From positions 1 through 8,689 of the forward strand of contig JAGGTZ010000061.1 in assembly GCA_021158805.1 (NCBI GenBank): 8,689 bases of DNA, given 5' to 3'. The translations under genes and the position numbers were made by a program. The notes beneath the pieces are model-generated. The model saw only the letters and a program-made list of their open reading frames with translations. It did not search any database and was not told the origin of the DNA. The DNA is from Thermoproteota archaeon. Its GTDB lineage: Archaea; Korarchaeota; Korarchaeia; Korarchaeales; Korarchaeaceae. This document shows, one piece after another, positions 1-5,295 of this stretch (positions are counted from its first letter, which is position 1; each line of letters begins with the position of its first letter).

Positions 1-259
1 CGTGCTCGCTAACGGTCACCGTACCGGGATATCTCATGTGATGGAAGCTAACACCAATAGGTATTACTGGGAGGGTTATTATTCCAGATCTCCTAGCTGC
101 CTCCTCGGCAAGAGCCTGCGCGATGAACATGTCCGTTCCAAGTGGGTTAGCTGGGCCATGCTGCTCCACAGAGCCCACTGGTAATAGGACCATGTCGGAA
201 TTCGAGAAGTACTTCTTGGCCTCCTCATAGGTCATACCATGAAGTAGGTGCCTTGCCAT
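1..259 (-). CDS. Creatininase-family amidohydrolase, N-terminal part (runs off the left edge)
   Basis: The first 86 residues of a protein reading leftwards; the rest lies outside the window. Family members are cytoplasmic metal-dependent amidohydrolases (creatininase, FAPy deformylases, MftE-like peptidases). The signature is clear: residues 28-43 read PVGSVEQHGPANPLGTD-like, supplying the family's first metal ligands Glu32, His34 and Asp43 in EQHG...TD. It is followed by the second family block at about 69-80 (IGVSFHHMRYPGT). The family usually has HLP after EQHGP; here it is ANP. Further ligands expected later in the chain are outside the window, so the substrate cannot be named. Start: ATG at 259-257; in-frame TAA stops lie about 30 bases upstream, so the start cannot be much earlier. 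A TATA-like element sits 26 bases upstream, consistent with a leaderless mRNA. Met9 is a possible alternative start. Family assignment is firm, function open. Confidence 0.85.
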   Translation of the reverse strand, partial: MARHLLHGMTYEEAKKYFSNSDMVLLPVGSVEQHGPANPLGTDMFIAQALAEEAARRSGIITLPVIPIGVSFHHMRYPGTVTVSEH

Positions 260-279
260 ACCTCTTGCTGTCGCTGGAC

Positions 280-289
280 TTTATTAAAT
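280..289 (-). promoter_or_regulatory. Candidate TATA box for the creatininase-family gene
   Basis: Read on the minus strand this is ATTTAATAAA, centred about 26 bases upstream of the ATG at 259. That is the usual archaeal TATA-to-start distance, so the transcript would begin at or next to the ATG (leaderless). A second AT-rich element (GATATATAC, about 309-317) lies further upstream and could be an alternative. Confidence 0.5.
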
Positions 290-469
290 GTACATCGTTT
301 CCCTAGCGGGTATATATCAGTTATTTCAACGCCTTCATTTAAGGGCCCCCACCTGCCCAGCATACATCCATGGGATGATCTCAAGGGTAAATTTTTATCA
401 TGCAGTATTCAAGGTCCTACGCTACCATTCCCCGACAGCTAATAACGACATATCCTGCTGCTGACTAGA

Positions 470-1075
470 TCAGTCGAAATCGTCCATATCGCTACCTAAT
501 CTCTTTATCAGGGAGTTAAGCGAATTCCTTATCTCCTTCTCTAGTTTGGGGAAAGTCCTACGAACCATCTCTATCGAGGAGGTTACCTTGGTAATCCTCT
601 CTTTTTGTGGTTCCTCGCAGTTGAACTTGAACTTTTTCCTTATTCTACCCTCGAACGAGCCCTTACCAGCTTGGGCCAGTTCTTTCTCTACGATGCCAAT
701 GATATCGGTATGCGGATCTGAACTTTCCCCTCCGATGATTCTGGACAGAGCGTCTGAGAGGAAGGAACCATCTTCACCTAAACTGTTAAGCAGAACTGCC
801 TCTAGTCCTCTCTCAATTTTCCCCTCTTCTCTAGTTAGGAAGAAGCCCTTCTTCTTGAATGGACCCCATCCCTTCACCTCGGCCCACTTAAGGCTTAGGG
901 CATTTAGGTCAATTAGGTTTGCGACAGCCGCCATCACCAAAGTATGAGCGAAGTCCTCCCTACTTACCTTCTCACCTGTGCAGCTGTCCTTGAATCCCAT
1001 AATCCTCGCTCTCTTGACGAATTCTACGGGTTTAGAGTACACCACTTCACTGTATCGAAACAAAAATGCACCCAT
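470..1075 (-). CDS. Uncharacterised soluble protein, 201 residues
   Basis: I do not recognise a family. The product is soluble, with no signal peptide or membrane segment, and is charged and helix-rich. It contains a basic stretch around 66-78 (KGWGPFKKKGFFL), a helical stretch at 88-112 followed by a Gly-rich turn, a basic patch at 139-151 and an amphipathic C-terminal helix at about 167-194 ending in an acidic tail (DMDDFD). The alternation of short helices and the block from 41 to 138 faintly recalls tandem winged-helix segments, but no diagnostic motif supports that. It has two cysteines (32 and 153). Start: the ATG at 1075 has a TATA-like element about 23 bases upstream, fitting a leaderless start. 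Met26 (at 1000), preceded by a weak GCGAGG, is the main alternative. It is a single gene in the same direction as the creatininase relative, separated by 210 bases, so co-transcription is doubtful. Confidence 0.7.
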   Translation of the reverse strand: MGAFLFRYSEVVYSKPVEFVKRARIMGFKDSCTGEKVSREDFAHTLVMAAVANLIDLNALSLKWAEVKGWGPFKKKGFFLTREEGKIERGLEAVLLNSLGEDGSFLSDALSRIIGGESSDPHTDIIGIVEKELAQAGKGSFEGRIRKKFKFNCEEPQKERITKVTSSIEMVRRTFPKLEKEIRNSLNSLIKRLGSDMDDFD

Positions 1076-1090
1076 TTATCTGGGATACTT

Positions 1091-1104
1091 AGCTTAAAAA
1101 GGCG
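1091..1104 (-). promoter_or_regulatory. Candidate TATA box for the 470-1075 gene
   Basis: On the minus strand the sequence is GCCTTTTTAAGCTA-like, about 23 bases upstream of the ATG at 1075. Its upstream edge, where the TFB recognition element would lie, overlaps the 10-bp palindrome at 1099-1108, so a repressor bound there could block TBP/TFB. This is weak as a TATA match. Confidence 0.4.
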
Positions 1105-1108
1105 CCTT
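1099..1108. repeat. Perfect 10-bp palindrome AAGGCGCCTT at a promoter
   Basis: AAGGCGCCTT is its own reverse complement. It sits immediately upstream of, and partly overlaps, the TATA-like element of the leftward gene starting at 1075. The position is suited to an operator, but a single copy and short length leave chance possible. Confidence 0.35.
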
Positions 1109-1232
1109 AGACAGAGGTCTATTGTTAGAAAATCCCGTTGCATGATCTCGGTACAGGAGATACGTTTAGTGGGGCTAACTATATCATAGATAAACACCTC
1201 TCCAGTCTGGATATTAGAAGGGAGGGGGCATT

Positions 1233-1239
1233 AAAAAAA
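1233..1239 (-). terminator. T-tract terminator of the ECF operon
   Basis: On the minus strand, about 24 bases past the EcfT stop codon, there is a run of seven T within TATTATTTTTTTAATG. Archaeal RNA polymerase terminates at such U-tracts without a required hairpin. It is the only long T-run after the operon and falls where transcription should end. Confidence 0.6.
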
Positions 1240-1262
1240 TAATAGCAGCGATGCGAGTATTC

Positions 1263-2135
1263 TTAGAGTTTACCAGTAAGTCCTATTACCAAATTTCTGA
1301 GATATTCTAGGAAGCTATTGTAAAGATTCGGGGCTATTGTGTAGTTTACGTAGATAACTACCAAGAATACCGCTATCACTAATAGAAACATCAGGTAATC
1401 TCTCAGACAGAAAGACAGCTCCTCTAGTTGCGTCGGGTTTTTAGTAGCTCCATAACCTCTAGCTTCTATTGATATCTGTAGCTCCATTCCCTTCCTCAGG
1501 AGGTTCAGTATGAGGGGTGTAAGTATGGGAACATAGGCCTTGAATGCCCTAACCACTATATTCATCCTATCTATATCAAATGCCCTCAGTTTCTGAGCAT
1601 CCTTTATGTCTGAGAATGACTTGAAGATTAATGGAGCGAACCTTAAACCAGCCAGTAAGGTGAATGAGAAGCTGTACGGCAGTTTGAGCCCATACATTAG
1701 GGCCGACATTTTCGTTATTGAGGTTGTCATAACGAATATTATCGCCGCTAGGACAACTACCAATATCTTCGCGGATATGAACAGCCCGTAAATGAGTCCT
1801 TCTAGGGTAAATACGCCTATATCTTTCCCCCAAAGCTCTAAATGACCTATTGCAAATATGGGCGTTACACCTCCCCTATAAAGGAATCCCTGAATTATTA
1901 TGAAGAATAGGAAGATTCCTAGGAGTATCTTGATCACGAGAGCCACTCTCCAGTACTCTATACCCCCGATTTTCCAGAGGACGAGTTCGAAGCATATCAT
2001 CATTAGAAGAGGGATTATCGAATAGTCATATGTGAACAGGAGGGCTAGGAGGAGAGTTGCTATTAGTAACGCCAATTTGATGAGGGGGTGGAGCTTGTGC
2101 ATTAGGGTATCCTTCTCGACATATTTGAAGCTCAT
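1263..2135 (-). CDS. ecfT: ECF transporter transmembrane component EcfT
   Basis: The membrane scaffold of an energy-coupling factor importer: it couples ATP hydrolysis by the EcfA ATPases to reorientation of the substrate-binding S component. The 290-residue length is within the usual range. The N-terminal block around residues 10-21 (TLMHKLHPLIKLALL) is the typical EcfT/CbiQ opening. Hydrophobic segments lie at about 18-58, 63-84, 105-136, 155-171 and 243-265. The two coupling helices carry the family's Ala-Arg-Gly signatures. The second is canonical (EARGYG, 224-229), whereas the first reads AQKLRAF (180-186), with Ala replacing the usual Gly after Arg184. LRFAPLI at 164-170 is also typical. 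The ATG overlaps the TGA of the ATPase gene by 4 bases (ATGA), and GAGGTG at 2141-2146 lies 5 bases upstream, fixing the start and implying translational coupling. It is the last gene of the operon. Confidence 0.92.
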   Translation of the reverse strand: MSFKYVEKDTLMHKLHPLIKLALLIATLLLALLFTYDYSIIPLLMMICFELVLWKIGGIEYWRVALVIKILLGIFLFFIIIQGFLYRGGVTPIFAIGHLELWGKDIGVFTLEGLIYGLFISAKILVVVLAAIIFVMTTSITKMSALMYGLKLPYSFSFTLLAGLRFAPLIFKSFSDIKDAQKLRAFDIDRMNIVVRAFKAYVPILTPLILNLLRKGMELQISIEARGYGATKNPTQLEELSFCLRDYLMFLLVIAVFLVVIYVNYTIAPNLYNSFLEYLRNLVIGLTGKL

Positions 2136-3850
2136 TTTACCACCTCTATGAGATTTAGGAATTCCTCTACACTGATAATTTTACTGGGAACTCCATCTTC
2201 CCTCATCGATATAGCTAACCTCGTTATCTGTGGTGGCATAACTCCGGCTTGGCGGAGTTTATCGATCTCCGTGAAAACCACATGGGGATCGTCGTCTAGT
2301 ATTATCTTTCCACCTGTCATTACAGCTACGCGGTTAGCATATTTTGCGATTAGATCCATGTCGTGCGTGATCATGATTATAGTCTTCCCTTTTCGGTGCA
2401 GATCCTTTGCGAGATCGGCCAGCAGGTACCTGCCTCTATAATCCTGAGCGGTAGTTGGTTCATCCAGAATTACCACTTCTGGATCCAAAGCAAGAGTAGC
2501 TGCAGCGGCAAGAAGTCTCCTCTCACCAAAACTGAGTTTGAACGGGAAGAAGTCTGCCTTCTCCTTCAAACCGACCAGATCAAGTATCTCAAGAGCACGT
2601 TTCCTAGCCTCCTCACCCTTGATTCCGATATTCCTTAGACCAAATAAGACCTCCTCCAAAGCTGAAATGGTGAAGAGCTGGTAATCAGGGTTCTGGAGGA
2701 TTAGACCAATCCTCCTAGCTAGCTCTCCAACGGTGAACTTGGAGACATCCTCTCCCTTAAATAGTATCTTACCCCTTTGAGGCCTTATGAGCCCTATAAT
2801 GGCCTTAACTAATGTTGATTTCCCTGAACCATTCATCCCGATTATTCCTAAAAAATCTCCCTCATAGACAGTTAAATCCACGCCATCTAGGGCCTTTACC
2901 TTACCGGGGTACTCGTAATATACATCCCTTACCTCTATGATCGCTTTACCTTTCCTCCTAGGTTTTACCTCTACCTCACTTATTATCTTTATTTTCCCAT
3001 CACTTGAGAGTCTCTTCAGAATGTCTTTAGCTTCATACTCATTTATAGGAATTTTTTCTATATCCCGAATCTTCCACTCCTCCTCTATTCTGTGCATTAA
3101 GATCGCTACATCGGGTGCCTTTACACCCGTATATTCCATCAGATTAACGTTAGAGAAGATTTCCTCGGGAGTACCTTGAGCTTGGATGCTTCCTTCCTTT
3201 AATACTATTACTCTATCTGCTATTTCAGATATCTCTTCGGTCTGGTGAGTTGTTATAACCATCGTGGTCCCCCTCCTCTTGAGTTCCCTCAGGGTTGCCG
3301 TTACCTCCCTGACACCGACTGGATCGAGCTGTGAGGTAGGCTCATCAAGAACGAGGACCTCTGATTTCATTGCGAGAGCAGATGCCAGCACTAACCTCTG
3401 TTTCTGCCCGCCTGAGAGTTCATCTGGGGATCTATCCTCTAACCCACTCAGGCCGGTAACTTCTAGGGCCCATTTGACGGTCTCATTTATCTCCTCCTTG
3501 CTGAGACCAAGATTGCTCGGGCCAAATGCTACTTCCATGAAAACGGTCGGGGAGAATATCTGGGAGTCAGGATCCTGTAAAACTATTGAAACCTTCTTGG
3601 ATAGCTCTCTCATGGGATATTTGCTGGGCTCGAGGCCGGCGACGGACACCCTCCCCTTTATCACGCCCCCATATATGTGGGGTATGACTCCCGAGAGGAG
3701 GTAGCAGAGTGTGGTCTTACCGGCCCCGTTCTCACCGACAACACTGACTACCTCTCCCTTTTTAACAAAAAAAGAGATGTTTTTGAGGGCGACCGTCCCA
3801 TCGGGATATGTGAAGGTGACATCTCTGAGCTCGATGACATTCTCTGACAT
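2132..3850 (-). CDS. ecfA: ECF transporter energy-coupling ATPase, fused EcfA-EcfA (two ABC domains)
   Basis: A cytoplasmic ATPase powering the ECF importer. Two complete ABC domains are joined in one 572-residue chain, replacing the separate EcfA1/EcfA2 pair. Domain 1 (about 5-240): Walker A GENGAGKTT 39-47, Q-loop Gln92 in LQDPDSQ, signature LSGGQ 145-149, Walker B VLVLDEP 165-171 with Glu170, switch His202. Domain 2 (about 305-530): Walker A GMNGSGKST 338-346, Q-loop Gln386 in LQNPDYQ, signature LSFGE 439-443, Walker B VVILDEP 459-465 with Glu464, His496. The QDPDSQ/QNPDYQ Q-loops are typical of the EcfA/CbiO group. A linker of about 60 residues (240-300) joins the domains. All catalytic residues are present in both halves; the second signature is degenerate (LSFGE instead of LSGGQ). 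AAGGGAG about 9 bases before the ATG is a plausible ribosome site. It lies 16 bases after the S-component gene and overlaps ecfT by 4 bases. Confidence 0.93.
   Translation of the reverse strand: MSENVIELRDVTFTYPDGTVALKNISFFVKKGEVVSVVGENGAGKTTLCYLLSGVIPHIYGGVIKGRVSVAGLEPSKYPMRELSKKVSIVLQDPDSQIFSPTVFMEVAFGPSNLGLSKEEINETVKWALEVTGLSGLEDRSPDELSGGQKQRLVLASALAMKSEVLVLDEPTSQLDPVGVREVTATLRELKRRGTTMVITTHQTEEISEIADRVIVLKEGSIQAQGTPEEIFSNVNLMEYTGVKAPDVAILMHRIEEEWKIRDIEKIPINEYEAKDILKRLSSDGKIKIISEVEVKPRRKGKAIIEVRDVYYEYPGKVKALDGVDLTVYEGDFLGIIGMNGSGKSTLVKAIIGLIRPQRGKILFKGEDVSKFTVGELARRIGLILQNPDYQLFTISALEEVLFGLRNIGIKGEEARKRALEILDLVGLKEKADFFPFKLSFGERRLLAAAATLALDPEVVILDEPTTAQDYRGRYLLADLAKDLHRKGKTIIMITHDMDLIAKYANRVAVMTGGKIILDDDPHVVFTEIDKLRQAGVMPPQITRLAISMREDGVPSKIISVEEFLNLIEVVK
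2141..2146 (-). promoter_or_regulatory. Ribosome binding site of ecfT
   Basis: GAGGTG on the minus strand, 5 bases upstream of the ecfT ATG and inside the last codons of the ATPase gene. It matches the archaeal 16S anti-Shine-Dalgarno core and supports the overlapping ATGA start. Confidence 0.6.
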
Positions 3851-3866
3851 AAGATTGCTCTCCCTT

Positions 3867-4649
3867 CTACCATATGGCCCCAGCTACCTTCGGCAGCCCA
3901 CTCCTCCTGAGTCCCTCTAGTATTGGGACAGCTATTATAGTTATTATCAGGCAGAACACCGGTATCCATATTAAATAGACGCTAACAGTAGCTATCGTTA
4001 GCGTCACAGGATATTTATAGATATACCAATACGGGTATTCCCAAGGCATCCACCAGAGGAACATCCCTATTATAATGGTGAAGTAGAGCGCTACGAACCT
4101 CTTCACACCCGTACCTTCTCTGATCAGCCTAGGAAGTGTCCTGAATCCGATCGGAGTGAGCAGTATTATGAGCCATGGAAGCCATGTAGGCAGGAATAGC
4201 ATGAAGTAAAGCGGCTGGGGAGCTGTATCGAATCCACCCGCTGGGCCTGGAATATAGTAAGGGACTAGGTTTATCGTTATTATCTGGCTGATATAGAGGA
4301 GTATCGTTGCAACATAGTACTTCATATCATTTGCGTTCATAACAAGCCCTACGGCTATCGCTGGCATAGTTCCAGTAAGGATAACGTCAACTATACCCAA
4401 GGGATAAGCGGCAGGTGAAAGCACCCATCCTATTAGCCCCCCTATGAAGGCACTAAGTACAGCACCTGGGAAACCTAGTATGAAGGGAGCTATCGCAGCA
4501 AGAGGGAGAGAAAGAGGCCAGTAACCTCCTCCACCTACATAGGGGAATACTGGAACTATGCTGGTGGCACCGAGTAAAGCGGAGTATAAGGCTATCCAAG
4601 AGACAGGAGCTCTTCTCTCAACTACAGAGCTTCCTTCTTCCATATTCAT
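3867..4649 (-). CDS. ECF transporter S component (substrate-binding membrane protein), substrate unknown
   Basis: An integral membrane protein of 260 residues with about seven hydrophobic segments: near 16-36, 47-60, 62-78, 84-105, 111-130, 147-168 and 184-202, with a last long one at 215-243. The N-terminal half (helix 1, then a Pro/Gly-rich loop, then PLAAIAPFILGFPGAVLSAF at 49-68) has the pattern shared by ECF S components such as BioY-like proteins. The tight context with EcfA and EcfT makes the role convincing. It is longer than the usual 170-200 residue S protein. Between the last two segments it has a striking aromatic loop (Trp199, Trp200, Trp203, Tyr205, Tyr207, Trp208, Tyr209, Tyr211, Tyr213). 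The N-terminus MNMEEG lacks the metal-binding His of CbiM/NikM, so nickel/cobalt is unlikely. The substrate (vitamin, nucleobase or other) cannot be deduced. Start: a perfect GGAGGTGA lies 6 bases upstream. The start overlaps the stop of the upstream small gene by 4 bases. Confidence 0.8.
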   Translation of the reverse strand: MNMEEGSSVVERRAPVSWIALYSALLGATSIVPVFPYVGGGGYWPLSLPLAAIAPFILGFPGAVLSAFIGGLIGWVLSPAAYPLGIVDVILTGTMPAIAVGLVMNANDMKYYVATILLYISQIITINLVPYYIPGPAGGFDTAPQPLYFMLFLPTWLPWLIILLTPIGFRTLPRLIREGTGVKRFVALYFTIIIGMFLWWMPWEYPYWYIYKYPVTLTIATVSVYLIWIPVFCLIITIIAVPILEGLRRSGLPKVAGAIW

Positions 4650-4867
4650 ACTCCTTCACCTCCTTTAGCCCTGCCTAATATGGCTAAGATAATGCCTACA
4701 ATCAGCAGCCCGATTATAGTGTAATTGAACAGGTCAGGGGATATCTGCTTCTTGGGAGGAAGGACATAGAGGTTATATATCTGTCCAAAGATGGCCACTA
4801 TGCCTATTATGATCAGTAGTACTCCTACGTAGTATAACAGGATTTTCGGTACCTTAGTAGTACTCAT
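4646..4867 (-). CDS. Small two-helix membrane protein, first gene of the ECF operon, function unknown
   Basis: A 73-residue protein with two strongly hydrophobic segments (about 8-28 and 47-65) and a short polar loop containing PPKKQ. Basic residues at both ends (Lys5, Lys8; Arg66, Lys68) suggest both termini face the cytoplasm and the loop faces outside. I recognise no family. It is co-transcribed with, and overlaps by 4 bases, the S-component gene, so it may be an accessory subunit. The topology resembles CbiN/NikN, the small partner of metal-type ECF systems, but no sequence motif supports homology. Start: GTG at 4876 would add three residues, but that GTG lies in AGGTG, which sits 6 bases upstream of the ATG at 4867 and reads as the ribosome binding site. 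The TATA box at 4900-4911 predicts transcription from about 4880, which suits the ATG better. Confidence 0.72.
   Translation of the reverse strand: MSTTKVPKILLYYVGVLLIIIGIVAIFGQIYNLYVLPPKKQISPDLFNYTIIGLLIVGIILAILGRAKGGEGV
4656..4663 (-). promoter_or_regulatory. Perfect Shine-Dalgarno GGAGGTGA for the S-component gene
   Basis: The minus strand reads GGAGGTGA, the full complement of the archaeal 16S 3' end, 6 bases before the ATG at 4649 and inside the final codons of the upstream small gene. It decides the start over the second ATG two codons later. Being stronger than the sites of the neighbouring genes, it suggests the S protein is translated most efficiently. Confidence 0.75.
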
Positions 4868-4899
4868 ATAAGGCACCTGACGATAGACCGTCCGTCTTA

Positions 4900-4911
4900 C
4901 TTATATATTTA
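4900..4911 (-). promoter_or_regulatory. TATA box of the ECF operon
   Basis: The minus strand reads TAAATATATAAG, a strong archaeal TATA match, centred near 4906. Transcription should start near 4880, leaving a leader of about a dozen bases with the AGGTG ribosome site before the ATG at 4867. It is the best promoter match in the window. Confidence 0.65.
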
Positions 4912-5257
4912 ATTGATCTCTAAGACTTTCCATGCTACGTTTCATTTTAATGTAACAACCAAAATGGGAATAAAGGATAAAATTTGTACTCAAAGATATA
5001 GGGTCTCACAAGCTGTTGGGAAGCGAAAAAAGATGTTTGGTGTATCAATGGGAGCTAAGATCCATGAAAATAATAGAATAGAGCACCTCCTATGCCCTCA
5101 AACCCAGTATAAGGCACCTCTAAAGGCTTAAGGATCGTTTTACCTGTTATGAGCATGTGTATCGACCCTACTGGGATCCCGGATTGTTAATGCCAAGATC
5201 TTATCTATCATGCATCCCTAGGTGATCAGATGCAAATACTAGTGTATTAGAACAAAG
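4912..5257. other. Divergent intergenic region without a credible gene
   Basis: The spacer separates the leftward ECF operon from the rightward deiminase-like gene. An open frame of 72 codons with a TTG start (4913-5131, plus) exists but has no ribosome site, no recognisable protein character and biased composition (Lys/Gln/Thr-rich, few hydrophobic runs), so I do not call it. I see no tRNA, CRISPR repeat or recognisable riboswitch. It contains the short palindrome GGGATCCC (5173-5180) and the inverted repeat at 5211-5234. A small RNA cannot be excluded. Confidence 0.5.
5211..5234. repeat. Inverted repeat TGCATC-N12-GATGCA, possible operator
   Basis: Perfect 6-base arms at 5211-5216 and 5229-5234 flank a 12-base spacer that itself ends in the palindrome TGATCA (5223-5228). 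It lies about 25 bases upstream of the TATA box of the gene at 5296, where an activator or a regulator dimer could bind. Short arms mean chance is possible. Confidence 0.3.
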
Positions 5258-5270
5258 CTTATATTAAAAA
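5258..5270 (+). promoter_or_regulatory. TATA box of the deiminase-like gene
   Basis: CTTATATTAAAAA centred near 5264, preceded by purine-rich AACAAAG as a possible TFB element. Transcription would start about 5285-5290, a few bases before the ATG at 5296. A GAGAGGA motif (5283-5289), 6 bases before the ATG, could act as ribosome site if the transcript starts slightly earlier. Confidence 0.55.
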
Positions 5271-5295
5271 TAGCCGCGGTAAGAGAGGAATATCA

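Noticed and set aside
365..377. Inverted repeat CATCC-ATG-GGATG
   Set aside because: The 5-base arms are too short to separate from chance and no promoter lies at a suitable distance.
248..442. 64-codon plus-strand frame
   Set aside because: It overlaps the start and promoter of the creatininase gene antisense and its peptide looks like non-coding translation (Pro/Ser/Cys-rich, no pattern).
546..947. 133-codon plus-strand frame
   Set aside because: It is antisense to the 201-residue gene at 470-1075, which has the better start and promoter; the plus frame is Ser/Pro/Leu-rich as expected for a shadow. Since the minus gene is itself of unknown family, some doubt remains.
3264..3704. 146-codon plus-strand frame
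   Set aside because: It is an antisense shadow of the EcfA domain-1 coding region, whose Walker A, Q-loop, signature and Walker B motifs are intact.
3867..4867. CbiM/CbiN (cobalt/nickel) identity for the S component and small protein
   Set aside because: The MNMEEG start superficially resembles the CbiM start but lacks the essential metal-binding His, and the small protein shows only similar topology.
4867..5119. 12-base direct repeat TATAAGGCACCT at 4867-4878 and 5108-5119
   Set aside because: A repeated 12-mer is expected about once or twice by chance in a window of this size, and the flanks show no further similarity.
4913..5131. 72-codon plus-strand frame in the divergent spacer
   Set aside because: It starts with TTG, has no ribosome site or suitably placed promoter, and the peptide has no recognisable protein character.
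4868..5295. tRNA, riboswitch or CRISPR in the largest gene-free stretch
   Set aside because: No T-loop GTTCRANNC motif, no repeated spacer units and no recognisable thiamine or cobalamin riboswitch core were found by eye on either strand.
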